DNA from: Lysinibacillus_B sp050613145
GTDB lineage: Bacteria; Bacillota; Bacilli; Bacillales_A; Planococcaceae
Direction: 5' to 3'
DNA: 64,000 nt
NCBI RefSeq assembly: GCF_050613145.1
Contig: NZ_CP192507.1
Coordinates: forward strand, 868,001 to 932,000
Shown here: positions 43,642 through 52,262 of the stretch, piece after piece
Layout of the letters: each line of letters opens with the position of its first letter
Numbering within the stretch: position 1 is the stretch's first letter
The notes under the pieces: model-generated
Seen by the model: the letters and a program-made list of their open reading frames with translations, nothing else
The model's database searches: none
Told to the model about the DNA's origin: nothing
Made by a program: the position numbers and the translations under genes

Positions 43642-44358
43642 ATGAGCGATAAGTTAAATGCACAACAAATTATTGAATTTATTTCGAAGGCGAAAAAAGT
43701 GACGCCAGTTAAAGTGTATGTAAAAGGTGATAATGTCGCTTCGTTATCGTATGGTGAAAGTTCGAAAGTGTTCGGTGAAGGGAATAATGCCGTTGTTTTT
43801 GGTGAGTGGAGCGAAATTGAAGCAGCATTAAAAAGTAACGGAGAAAAGATAACGGACTATGTTATTGAAAGTGACAGAAGAAATTCAGGTGTACCATTAT
43901 TAGATACAAAACATGTGAATGCACGTATTGAGCCAGGGGCAATTATCCGTGATCAAGTAACAATTGGTGATCAAGCTGTTATTATGATGGGGGCCATTAT
44001 TAATATTGGTGCAGAAATTGGACCAAAAACAATGATTGATATGGGAGCAGTATTAGGAGGACGTGCAACAGTTGGTGCGAATTGTCATATTGGTGCGGGC
44101 ACAGTGCTAGCTGGTGTTATTGAGCCGCCAAATGCACAACCGGTCATTATTGAGGATGATGTTGTGATTGGTGCCAATGCCGTTGTACTTGAAGGTGTAC
44201 GTGTAGGAAAAGGCGCAGTTGTAGCAGCTGGTGCTATAGTGATTGGAGATGTTGCACCATATACAGTTGTCGGTGGTGTACCGGCGCGCGTATTAAAGCA
44301 ACTAGACGAAAAAACAAAAGCAAAAACAGAAGTAATTGATGCTTTACGAAATATTTAA
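43642..44358 (+). CDS. dapH: Tetrahydrodipicolinate N-acetyltransferase
   Basis: A 238-aa acetyl-CoA-dependent enzyme of the acetylated branch of lysine/diaminopimelate synthesis. After an N-terminal alpha/beta region (TPVKVYVKGDN...) comes a left-handed beta helix of hexapeptide repeats (IEPGAIIRDQVTIGDQAVIMMGAIINIG...). The start at 43642 (MSDKLNAQQIIEFI) agrees with the B. subtilis protein; the longer frame begins in a weak context. The N-acetyl-DAP deacetylase gene follows after 12 bases. DAP serves lysine synthesis and, in spore formers, cortex and dipicolinate supply. Confidence 0.96.
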   Translation: MSDKLNAQQIIEFISKAKKVTPVKVYVKGDNVASLSYGESSKVFGEGNNAVVFGEWSEIEAALKSNGEKITDYVIESDRRNSGVPLLDTKHVNARIEPGAIIRDQVTIGDQAVIMMGAIINIGAEIGPKTMIDMGAVLGGRATVGANCHIGAGTVLAGVIEPPNAQPVIIEDDVVIGANAVVLEGVRVGKGAVVAAGAIVIGDVAPYTVVGGVPARVLKQLDEKTKAKTEVIDALRNI

Positions 44359-44370
44359 GAAGGTGACTTC

Positions 44371-45489
44371 ATGCAATCCTTAATTGATATTCGCCGGGCG
44401 TTACATAAAATACCCGAGCTCGGCTTTCAAGAATTTAAAACACAAGCGTTTATTTTAGATTATTTAACAAAACTCCCGCAAGACTATCTAGAAATAGCAA
44501 CTTGGCGTACAGGGGTTGTTGTAAGGATTGTTGGCACGAATCCAACGAAAACAATTGGATGGCGTACGGATATCGATGGTTTACCGGTAACAGAAGAAAC
44601 GGGTGTAGCGTACGCTTCACAGCACGCTGGTCATATGCATGCATGCGGTCATGATTGTCATATGACGACGGCACTAGGACTTGTCACAGCTTTTGTGAAA
44701 AATCGACCTGTGCAAAATGTTGTCGTCTACTTCCAGCCAGCTGAGGAAGGACCAGGTGGAGCAGAGCCGATGTTCAATTGGTTAAAAGAGGAGCGGCTTG
44801 ATCTGTTATGTGATGAAATTTATGCACTTCATATTGCACCAGAATATCCAGTAGGTACAGTAGCAACGCGTCCAGGACTGTTATTTGCGAATACGTCTGA
44901 GTTATTTATCGATTTAAAAGGAATTGGTGGGCATGCTGCATACCCACACCTTACACGTGATATGACGGTTGCAACAGCGAATTTAATTTTGCAGCTGCAA
45001 ACGATTGTGAGTCGCAATGTAGATCCGATGAATAGTGTGGTCATAACGGTAGGAAAGATGACGGCGGGTACTGTGCAAAATGTCATTGCAGAGAATGCAC
45101 GTTTAGAAGGAACTATTCGTACGTTAAATGCGGAATCAATGCAGGCAGTGAAAAGCCGTATTGAAGCAATTTGCGCAGGGATTGAAGTGGCGTTTGAATG
45201 TGAAGTTTCCATTGATTATGGCTCTCTGTATCATGAAGTAAATAATCATGAGGCATGTGCGAATCGTCTGCTCGCTTTTGCCAAACAGTATGACGGTGCG
45301 ACGGATTTCTTATGCCCAGCTGCTATGACTGGCGAAGACTTTGGCTATTTCTTAAAAGAGATTCCTGGTGCGATGTTTTGGAGTGGGGCAAACTGTCAGT
45401 ACGGTTTGCATCAGTCGAAGATGAATCCAGATGAGTCGTTACTTTCGTTTAATACCGATTTTGTTGAGGCGTTTATTCGCAGTTTATAA
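44371..45489 (+). CDS. dapL: N-acetyldiaminopimelate deacetylase
   Basis: A 372-aa M20-type metal-dependent amidohydrolase that removes the acetyl group from N-acetyl-LL-diaminopimelate. The metal motif HACGHDCHM, the EEGPGGAEPM motif and the C-terminal AAMTGEDFGYFL motif are all present. It corresponds to B. subtilis YkuR and forms an operon with dapH. An AAGAAGGTGA site precedes the ATG, and a terminator follows. Confidence 0.95.
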   Translation: MQSLIDIRRALHKIPELGFQEFKTQAFILDYLTKLPQDYLEIATWRTGVVVRIVGTNPTKTIGWRTDIDGLPVTEETGVAYASQHAGHMHACGHDCHMTTALGLVTAFVKNRPVQNVVVYFQPAEEGPGGAEPMFNWLKEERLDLLCDEIYALHIAPEYPVGTVATRPGLLFANTSELFIDLKGIGGHAAYPHLTRDMTVATANLILQLQTIVSRNVDPMNSVVITVGKMTAGTVQNVIAENARLEGTIRTLNAESMQAVKSRIEAICAGIEVAFECEVSIDYGSLYHEVNNHEACANRLLAFAKQYDGATDFLCPAAMTGEDFGYFLKEIPGAMFWSGANCQYGLHQSKMNPDESLLSFNTDFVEAFIRSL

Positions 45490-45495
45490 TAAGCA

Positions 45496-45542
45496 GAAAG
45501 GGATGTGCGGAAACACTTAGGTTTCCACATATCCCTTTTTTG
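45496..45542. terminator. Terminator between dapL and the MFS gene
   Basis: AAAGGGATGTGCGGAAAC pairs with GGTTTCCACATATCCCTTT around ACTTA, followed by T. It lies between convergent genes. Confidence 0.9.
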
Positions 45543-45545
45543 TTC

Positions 45546-46748
45546 TTATGATGCTTGTTCTGAAGCATGCATTAAATGTGGTGCTCTTTTTTGTGTCCAT
45601 GCCCATGCTAAAATGAAGCATGTAGCTAAAATCACTGTCCCGAAAATGTACGGAGAGTCCATATTCCAGTCAAATAAAGTACCGGCCAATATAGGACCGA
45701 ACATATTTCCTAAGCTCATATAAGCATTATTCATCCCTGCAGCAAATCCTTGTTCCGTTCCTGCTACTTTACTGATCAGTGTATTAACTGCTGGACGGAT
45801 AAAGGTTGTGGCGATTGAGAATAACGTCGCTACTGTTAGGATCATAAAGAATCCGCTCACATAAATAACAAGTAACATCGTAATCGCTGCTACTAGTAAA
45901 TTAATTAAAATGATTTTCATTTCACCAAACTTCTTAAACAGCTTGTCGATAATGTACATTTGCAAAATCACGCCAGCAAACCCACCAACCATAATAATGA
46001 CCGAAATATCAAATGGTGAATAGTTAAATTTATGGTCTAAGTATAGTGATAATGTTGCTTGGAAGTTAGAAATACCAAAACTAAATGTTAAGACGATTAG
46101 TAAAAATACAAAATACGATGTTTTTGTGGAGCGTACTAATTGTTTCACTAAACTTTCACGTGGTGGCTTTGCGGTTGCTTCCGTTTCTTTTTTGATATTC
46201 GGTAAAATGATGCTCGACAGAACAGCTGCTACGATGGCTGCGCTACCAGCGAAATAAAATGGAATGTGTAAACTGATGCCGGCTAAAACGCCACCGATAC
46301 CAGGTCCAATGGTGAAGCCTAAGCTCATCGCTGCACCAACCATCCCCATTCCTTTTCCTCGTTCTTCAACTGTTGTAATATCGGCTACGTAAGCTAAAAT
46401 CGGTGGCATGACAAATGCCGCGCCTGCCCCGCTTAAGAAGCGAGCAACAAATAATAACCAAACATGATCCGATAAACCGAACAAAATTTGGGATAAACCG
46501 TATAAAGTAAGACCTACAATAATAAAGATTTTGCGCCCGTAACGGTCTGATAAATCACCAGCGATTGGCGAAAGTAAAAATTGCGCTAGGGAAAACCCTG
46601 CAATTAAAAAACCTAATACTTGTCCCCCTACACCGAACAATTCTAAATAAGAAGGCATAACCGGAACAATGATGCCAATACCACCCATCGTGATAAACAT
46701 ATTAAACATTAAAATATAGAGGGCGACATTATTTGTTTTTTTCGCCAT
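45546..46748 (-). CDS. MFS drug/metabolite exporter (DHA1, Bmr/NorA-like)
   Basis: A 400-aa proton-coupled transporter with 12 predicted helices. Motif A is GDLSDRYGRKIF in the loop between helices 2 and 3, and the antiporter motif C is near GFTIGPGIGGVLAG in helix 5. The latter is typical of exporters such as Bmr and NorA. The start at 46748 follows AAAGGCGGT. A TAGTCTAACATAATTATACGACTTG segment upstream could be its promoter. Substrate unknown. Confidence 0.9.
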   Translation of the reverse strand: MAKKTNNVALYILMFNMFITMGGIGIIVPVMPSYLELFGVGGQVLGFLIAGFSLAQFLLSPIAGDLSDRYGRKIFIIVGLTLYGLSQILFGLSDHVWLLFVARFLSGAGAAFVMPPILAYVADITTVEERGKGMGMVGAAMSLGFTIGPGIGGVLAGISLHIPFYFAGSAAIVAAVLSSIILPNIKKETEATAKPPRESLVKQLVRSTKTSYFVFLLIVLTFSFGISNFQATLSLYLDHKFNYSPFDISVIIMVGGFAGVILQMYIIDKLFKKFGEMKIILINLLVAAITMLLVIYVSGFFMILTVATLFSIATTFIRPAVNTLISKVAGTEQGFAAGMNNAYMSLGNMFGPILAGTLFDWNMDSPYIFGTVILATCFILAWAWTQKRAPHLMHASEQAS

Positions 46749-46956
46749 GGCTAACCGCCTTTCTAATCCATTATTTCGACTTTTGAAATGTAAGTACAAT
46801 TAGTCTAACATAATTATACGACTTGTCACTACTGTAAAGTTATTAGACTAAGGGATGAATTAATTGAGTATACAGTACGGGGAGTGATTACTTTATTTTG
46901 GTATGTTCTGTATAATGAAAAGACGTATGGCCACTAAATGCCCATACGCCTGTTGT

Positions 46957-47111
46957 TAAAAGATAAGAAAGTATAAAATTTTTCTAGTTTAAAGTGTGTC
47001 TAGCGCAAGCGCCCAGCCCCTCGTGACGTTTCGAAAGTCTCTTCGTGTGCAAGACTGTGAGCCTATCTCCAACGCATGTCGGGGCTAGAGAGAGCGCTTG
47101 CGCTTTTCTTA
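46957..47111. repeat. Dispersed repeat (family A), copy 2
   Basis: A 155-bp unit starting TTAAAAGATAAGAAAGTATAAA and ending GCGCTTGCGCTTTTCTTA. Inside, AGCGCAAGCGC pairs with GCGCTTGCGCT and CAGCCCC with GGGGCT, forming a long cruciform-like fold. Its right end overlaps the potD stop codon. It fills most of the gap between the MFS gene and potD; the rest of that gap (46749-46956) holds only a hairpin, CGTATGGCC...CCCATACG, near 46924-46948. Confidence 0.82.
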
Positions 47112-48185
47112 ATTGAGGTTCATTTTAAATTCTAAGAAGTATTCGTTATACTTCCCGAGCCATTCTAGCCCAAGGTTTTCGTAGACTTCTAAATGTTCGC
47201 GTAGCTCTTCATCTGGATAGAAGCGCTCATCTGTAATGACTTCTTCATCCATTAATGCCCAAGCAGCTGCGTTAGGGGTAGAATAGCCAACATAATCTGC
47301 ATTTTGTGCTGCATTTTCAGCATCTAACATAAAGTTAATGAACGCATGTGCACCTGCTACGTTTTTAGATGTTTTAGGAATGACCATGTTATCGAACCAA
47401 AGATTGGACCCTTCTTCCGGAACGGCAAAATCGAGCTCTTCATTTTCCCACATCATATCCGCTGCTTGCCCTGACCAAGTAAGGGCAACAGTTGCTTCAT
47501 TGTTAATCATCAGTGGTGTAATTTCATCACCGATAATAGCTTTTACGTTAGGCGTTAATTGAATGAGTTTATCCGTTGCTTCACGCAACGCAACATCATC
47601 TTTTAAGTTCAGCGAATAGCCAAGAGAGTTTAAGCCCATCCCGATTACTTCACGAGAGCCATCCACTAAGAAAATTTTCCCCTTTAAGCGTTCATCCCAT
47701 AAATCTTCCCAAGATGTGAAGGTTAAATCTTCCGGTACCATTGTCGGATTGTACACGATACCAACTGTTCCCCAAAAATAAGGGAGAGAAAATTTGTTTT
47801 TTAGATCAAAGGGTAAATCTAAAAAGTACGGATCGATATTTTGAGCATTTGGTAGTAAGGAATGATCTAGCTCAATGAGCATATCATCTTCAATCATTGT
47901 TTCAATCATATATTCAGAAGGTACGGCTACATCATAAGAAGAACCGCCTTGCTGAATTTTTGTATACATAGCTTCGTTTGAATCGAATGTTTCGTAAATG
48001 ACATGAATGCCTGTTTCTTTTTGGAATTGTTTGATTAACTCGGGGTCAATATATTCGCCCCAGTTATAAACAGTTAGCGTATCTTTACTGCCGTCCATAC
48101 CAACCGATTCAAGTGATCTTGATGCAAAGAAAAGCAGGAAACAGGCGATGATAATAGCGATTGTCGCTTGTACTAATTGTTTCAT
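47109..48185 (-). CDS. potD: Spermidine/putrescine-binding protein PotD
   Basis: A 358-aa extracytoplasmic polyamine receptor: TLTVYNWGEYIDPELIKQFQKETGI, then YDVAVPSEYMIETM and LPYFWGTVGIVYN. The N-terminal hydrophobic segment (7-22) acts as signal or anchor. A Cys at residue 15 lies in the middle of the hydrophobic run and does not form a normal lipobox, so it may stay tethered by an uncleaved helix. The start overlaps the potC stop by 3 to 4 bases. It is the last gene of the operon. Confidence 0.93.
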   Translation of the reverse strand: MKQLVQATIAIIIACFLLFFASRSLESVGMDGSKDTLTVYNWGEYIDPELIKQFQKETGIHVIYETFDSNEAMYTKIQQGGSSYDVAVPSEYMIETMIEDDMLIELDHSLLPNAQNIDPYFLDLPFDLKNKFSLPYFWGTVGIVYNPTMVPEDLTFTSWEDLWDERLKGKIFLVDGSREVIGMGLNSLGYSLNLKDDVALREATDKLIQLTPNVKAIIGDEITPLMINNEATVALTWSGQAADMMWENEELDFAVPEEGSNLWFDNMVIPKTSKNVAGAHAFINFMLDAENAAQNADYVGYSTPNAAAWALMDEEVITDERFYPDEELREHLEVYENLGLEWLGKYNEYFLEFKMNLN

Positions 48186-48979
48186 TTCCCAGCCTCCGTT
48201 CTTACTTTTGAGCGGTTTGTCACAAAGTAGTAACCAATGACAACAAGCACTGTAATAAAGAATACTAAGCCTGAGATTGCGTTAATCGTTAATGTAATCC
48301 CCGCACGAGCCATGGAGTAAATCTCGACTGATAATGTAGAGAACCCATTACCTGTCACGAAAAATGTGACGGCAAAGTCATCTAATGAATACGTAATCGC
48401 CATAAAGAAGCCGGCAAAAATACCGGGGGCAATATAGGGTAAGATGACACGTGTTAAAACGTCACGTTTTGTAGCGCCTAAGTCACGTGCAGCATCGATT
48501 AATGATGTATTCATTTCTAACAATTTCGGTAAAACCATTAACACAACAATCGGCACACTAAAGGCGATATGTGATACAAGTACAGAAGCAAAGCCTAATT
48601 TTACCCCAATCATGGTGAAGAGGATTAAAAAGCTTGCGCCAATGACAACGTCAGGCGATACGATAAGTACATTATTTAATGATAGTAATGTGTTGCGCAT
48701 CTTTTTATCTTTAATCGAAACAATGCCAATAGCGCCAAGCGTACCGACAATCGTTGCAATTAAGCCTGAAAGCAGGGCGACAAGCACGGTATTAATCAAA
48801 ATAACGATTAAACGTGTATCTTCAAAAACAGCAGCATAATGCTCAAGTGTAAACGATTCAAAATCGTTCATATTGCCACCGCTATTGAATGAATAAAAAA
48901 TTAAATAGAAAATCGGTGCGTATAACATGATAAAAACCAGGCCTAAATAGGCTTTAGAGGCGGTCGATAATTTGTTCAT
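48182..48979 (-). CDS. potC: Polyamine ABC transporter permease PotC
   Basis: A 265-aa permease with six membrane helices and the EAA loop SLIDAARDLGATKRDVLTRVILPYIAPG. Order and sequence fit PotC (MLYAPIFYLIFYSFN start). It begins one base from the potB stop and overlaps potD, so the genes are tightly coupled. Confidence 0.94.
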   Translation of the reverse strand: MNKLSTASKAYLGLVFIMLYAPIFYLIFYSFNSGGNMNDFESFTLEHYAAVFEDTRLIVILINTVLVALLSGLIATIVGTLGAIGIVSIKDKKMRNTLLSLNNVLIVSPDVVIGASFLILFTMIGVKLGFASVLVSHIAFSVPIVVLMVLPKLLEMNTSLIDAARDLGATKRDVLTRVILPYIAPGIFAGFFMAITYSLDDFAVTFFVTGNGFSTLSVEIYSMARAGITLTINAISGLVFFITVLVVIGYYFVTNRSKVRTEAGK

Positions 48980-49804
48980 TTATGCGCGGCCTCCTTTCTT
49001 TTTCTGACCCGTTAGCATCATAATGATAATCATGAAAATAATTAAAAATACAGCGATAGTGGATCCCATCCCCCAGTTTTGTGCGACAAGGAATTGCTGT
49101 TCAATGGCTGTGCCAAGCGTAATCACCTGATTCCCAGCGATTAAGCGCGTAATCATAAATAGTGAAAGGGCAGGGATGAATGTGACTTGAACCCCGGATT
49201 TCACCCCGTCAATTGTTAACGGGAACACAACACGGCGGAATGTCGTCCATGCCGATGCACCAAGATCTCGTGCTGCAAACATTAAAGACGGATTTAATTT
49301 ATCTAATGAGTTGAAAATCGGGATAATCATAAACGGAATAAAAATATATACCGCTACGAAAATAAAACTAAAGTCTGTAAATAAAATTTGTTGCGGATTC
49401 AATCCGAATACTTCGATAAATGCATTCATCGGACCATATAAGCCGAAAATCCCGATGAATGCATATGTTTTAAGCAGTAAGTTAATCCAAGAAGGAATAA
49501 TAATTAACATTAACCAAAGCTGTTTATGCTTTGTTTTTGTTAAGAAATAAGCTGTTGGATATGCAATGAGTAATGTAAAAAGTGTAATTAAAAAGGCATA
49601 CCAGAAGCTTGTCAATGTCATTTGTAAATAAATCGTTGAGAAGAATTTTTTATAGTTCGCTAATGTAAAATTTCCGTGTAAGTCAAGCATGGAATAATAA
49701 AGAACTAAGGCAATGGGTGCAATTACAAATAGGGCAATCCAGACGAAATACGGAAATAATGCTGTACGATTTCTATTCTGCATCTTCATCTTCATCGTCC
49801 CCAT
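48980..49804 (-). CDS. potB: Polyamine ABC transporter permease PotB
   Basis: A permease of up to 274 aa with six helices and the EAA loop SLMFAARDLGASAWTTFRRVVFPLTIDG. The 5' end overlaps the 3' end of potA by about 30 bases. Several in-frame ATGs (49804, 49795, 49789, 49783) are possible, and none has an ideal ribosome binding site, so translation is probably coupled to potA. Fits the potABCD order. Confidence 0.93.
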   Translation of the reverse strand: MGTMKMKMQNRNRTALFPYFVWIALFVIAPIALVLYYSMLDLHGNFTLANYKKFFSTIYLQMTLTSFWYAFLITLFTLLIAYPTAYFLTKTKHKQLWLMLIIIPSWINLLLKTYAFIGIFGLYGPMNAFIEVFGLNPQQILFTDFSFIFVAVYIFIPFMIIPIFNSLDKLNPSLMFAARDLGASAWTTFRRVVFPLTIDGVKSGVQVTFIPALSLFMITRLIAGNQVITLGTAIEQQFLVAQNWGMGSTIAVFLIIFMIIIMMLTGQKKKGGRA

Positions 49805-50882
49805 ATGCTTCTAGACGCTTATCAAACTCTTCTTCCGTTTCATTTAAGCGCATAACATGAATTGATTCTGCATCAAAATCTAAGCCGATTTCTGCCCCTA
49901 CTTCTGCCTTCTTTAGTGAGTGTACTAACCACTCATTCCCGTCCTGGTCGTATGTTGATAATTCATAATGCACACCACGGAATAGTTGTGTATCTACTTT
50001 TACGATTAATTTTCCTTTATCGACTGTTGTAATTTCTAAGTCTTCTGGACGAATGACAATATCAATTTTTTCATTTGGCTTCATCCCACCGTCTACACAG
50101 TCAAAAATTTTGCCAGCAAATTGCACTTTATAGTCTTCGATCATAATGCCATCTACGATATTGGATTCACCGATGAAGTCTGCAACGAATCGGTTAATTG
50201 GCTCATCGTAAATATCCACTGGTGTACCAGACTGCATAATTTCGCCATTTGATAAGACAAAGATTTCATCACTCATCGCTAACGCTTCTTCTTGGTCATG
50301 TGTAACGAATACAAACGTTTTACCAAGACGTTGTTGTAACTCGCGAAGTTCATATTGCATCTCTGTACGCAGTTTTAAGTCAAGTGCTGATAACGGTTCA
50401 TCTAGTAAGATCACTTCAGGATCGTTGACGATCGCACGTGCAATCGCTACACGTTGACGTTGACCACCCGACATTTCTGAAATTTCGCGGTTGCCGTATC
50501 CAGCTAGGTTTACGAATTTTAATGCTTCCTGTACCCGTTCTTTTATTTCTTGTTCTTTTACCTTCTTTATACGAAGGCCGAATGCTACGTTTTCAAATAC
50601 ATTTAAGTGTGGGAAGAGTGCATAGTCTTGGAAAACGGTATTGACTTGACGCTCATTCGCAGGGACATTATTAATGCGTTTCCCATTAAAGTGCACATCG
50701 CCAGTTGTTGCCTCTGTAAAACCTGCGATAATGCGTAGAATCGTTGTTTTCCCACAGCCAGAAGGGCCTAATAATGTATAAAATTTACCTCTTTCTAGCT
50801 CAAAGTTAATATTTTTTAAAACGACTGTACCGTCGTCGTAAGATTTTGTTACGTTTTCGAAACGAATAATCGTGTTATCCAT
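49773..50882 (-). CDS. potA: Polyamine ABC transporter ATPase PotA
   Basis: A 369-aa ATPase: Walker A GPSGCGKT at residues 39-46, signature MSGGQRQRVAIARA, Walker B VILLDEPLSALD, and a C-terminal TOBE regulatory domain (DIVIRPEDLEI). The tail is very acidic (DDEDEDAE). The start at 50882 follows AAAGGAGGA; the longer frame begins inside the regulator gene. It lies 16 bases after the regulator. Confidence 0.95.
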   Translation of the reverse strand: MDNTIIRFENVTKSYDDGTVVLKNINFELERGKFYTLLGPSGCGKTTILRIIAGFTEATTGDVHFNGKRINNVPANERQVNTVFQDYALFPHLNVFENVAFGLRIKKVKEQEIKERVQEALKFVNLAGYGNREISEMSGGQRQRVAIARAIVNDPEVILLDEPLSALDLKLRTEMQYELRELQQRLGKTFVFVTHDQEEALAMSDEIFVLSNGEIMQSGTPVDIYDEPINRFVADFIGESNIVDGIMIEDYKVQFAGKIFDCVDGGMKPNEKIDIVIRPEDLEITTVDKGKLIVKVDTQLFRGVHYELSTYDQDGNEWLVHSLKKAEVGAEIGLDFDAESIHVMRLNETEEEFDKRLEAYGDDEDEDAE

Positions 50883-50898
50883 CGTTTGTCCTCCTTTG

Positions 50899-51441
50899 TT
50901 ATAAGTAAGATTCGGTCGCCACAAGCAGTAAACGCGTTAAACCATTATGTGCGTTAAAAATTTGGTGATGTGAAGATGCTTCGTAATAGACAGCGTGTCC
51001 TTCCGTCGCGATATACTCCTCATTTCCGATCACGACACGAATCCGTCCATTTAAGACATAAAGAAACGTCTCGGATAAGGATGGTTCGAATTGTTTAAAT
51101 TCTCCGCCCTTTTGAAGTGTTAAAATGACTGGCTCCATCTCTTTTTCATTCGAAGTCGGAATTAACCAATCAATCGTATATTGTTTATCGTGGTCAGTAA
51201 AACTTGTTTGATCTTCTTTTGTATAGACAACCGGTTGCTCATCAGCGGTGTCGTCGAAAAACTCTTTTGGGGTTGAGCCTAATACTTCGAGAATATGAAA
51301 AAGTGTCTCAATGGAAGGAGAATTTAAATCGCGTTCTAGTTGAGAAATATAGCCCTTTGTTAAATCGGTACGTTCTCCAAGTTCCTCTTGTGTGAGTCCT
51401 TTTTTTAATCGTAAAGCTTTAATTTTTGCCCCGATTTGCAT
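50899..51441 (-). CDS. XRE-cupin transcriptional regulator of the pot operon
   Basis: A 180-aa regulator with an N-terminal HTH_3 domain (about 6-60: LRLKKGLTQEELGERTDLTKGYISQLERDLNSPS) and a C-terminal cupin domain (about 105-178). This PuuR-like architecture is common beside polyamine genes. It is the first gene of a regulator-potABCD operon, so it probably represses or tunes polyamine uptake in response to a ligand bound by the cupin. The start at 51441 follows GGGAGGG. Confidence 0.92.
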   Translation of the reverse strand: MQIGAKIKALRLKKGLTQEELGERTDLTKGYISQLERDLNSPSIETLFHILEVLGSTPKEFFDDTADEQPVVYTKEDQTSFTDHDKQYTIDWLIPTSNEKEMEPVILTLQKGGEFKQFEPSLSETFLYVLNGRIRVVIGNEEYIATEGHAVYYEASSHHQIFNAHNGLTRLLLVATESYL

Positions 51442-51442
51442 G

Positions 51443-51522
51443 AAGTTTATCCCTCCCAGTATAAGTTTATTAATTCTAAACAAAAAGTATTGAAGTTTAC
51501 TTTTACAAAACTTTTAGTTTAC
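51443..51522 (-). promoter_or_regulatory. Repeated (A/G)TAAACT(T/A) motifs upstream of the pot regulator
   Basis: On the minus strand the octamers GTAAACTA (51522-51515), GTAAACTT (51500-51493), ATAAACTT (51470-51463) and ATAAACTT (51450-51443) occur in the same orientation, at spacings of 22, 30 and 20 bases. The last one abuts the start codon. They are candidate binding sites for the XRE-cupin regulator. The promoter hexamers are not clear. Confidence 0.45.
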
Positions 51523-51663
51523 AAGCCAAAAAACATTATACACAATATCAAATAAATTTCAAGTAATGTAATGAAAATTTTTGTGGGGAAATAAAAGATT
51601 TTATAGATAGTGGGGAGTTTTTTAACGTATGTTAAATATATGGCTCATCACCGTAACTTGGGG

Positions 51664-51792
51664 TTGATTTCCGTTCCAGCTGGGCGCTTTCCGGGGGGCG
51701 TCCGATGAGCCGCTTCCCTCGCTACGCTCAGTCCAGGGTCTCATCTAGGACGCTAATCCCCCAGGAGTCGCCCAGCTTCCACTCCAATCAAC
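51664..51792 (+). repeat. Dispersed intergenic repeat (family B), copy 2
   Basis: About 130 bp bounded by TTGATT and AATCAA, with the internal GAGCCGCTTCCCTCGCTACG and CTCAGTCCAGGGTCTC motifs shared with 16232-16370. It lies in an 820-bp gene-poor stretch between the pot regulator and ykuU. Confidence 0.82.
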
Positions 51793-52010
51793 AAACACTT
51801 TATTTCATCAATTCGTAATGAACGAAAAATACAAAAATAGTAAAAATTATTGTAACCTTTATACTTCACCACAGCACATTTCCGTTGTGAAGTAAAGCTT
51901 GGCTTCTATAACAATAAATAGTACGCTATGGCAAAAATGAATACTTCTTCATCAGAATCTGTGTTCCACCTATAGCAAAATCATTTTTATAGCAAACAAT
52001 TTACGTAGAA
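51793..52010 (+). other. Intergenic spacer between two family B repeats
   Basis: AT-rich sequence without a visible gene, terminator or operator. The hairpin-like TTCACCACAGCACATTTCCGTTGTGAAG at about 51866-51893 is the only local symmetry. Confidence 0.35.
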
Positions 52011-52150
52011 GTAGGTAGCACACGGAACGGAGAGCGGTGACTCCAGCGGGAATCGCATGAGCTGAAGGCCCCGCAGGAGTGAGGGACGAACGACGAGGAG
52101 ACTGAAGCCATGCCCGCGGAAAGCATCCGCTCGGAGTGGAGTGTGCCATG
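52011..52150 (+). repeat. Dispersed intergenic repeat (family B), divergent inverted copy
   Basis: GGAACGGAGAGCGGTGACTCC...CCCGCGGAAAGCATCCGCTCGGAGTGGA is the reverse-complement style of the same Bacillales repeat, with GTAGGTAGCACAC and GTGTGCCATG near its ends. Short frames on both strands inside it are artefacts of its GC-rich structure. Confidence 0.7.
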
Positions 52151-52262
52151 TATATAAGGCAACCCCGACTTTTGGTGATGAACCAAATATATACAAATTA
52201 GGAGTTTGTTTTTTTGGTAAGTGTCATTCGATTCGGCAGAACATATTAAAAGGGAGGCAGTG

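Noticed and set aside
31399..47111. Family A repeats as parts of a CRISPR array
   Set aside because: The copies are single, about 150 bp, far apart and internally structured; there are no regularly spaced direct repeats or cas genes in the window.
51987..52196. Overlapping minus-strand frames of 60-70 codons
   Set aside because: They lie within the GC-rich dispersed repeat, whose palindromic structure keeps several frames open by chance.
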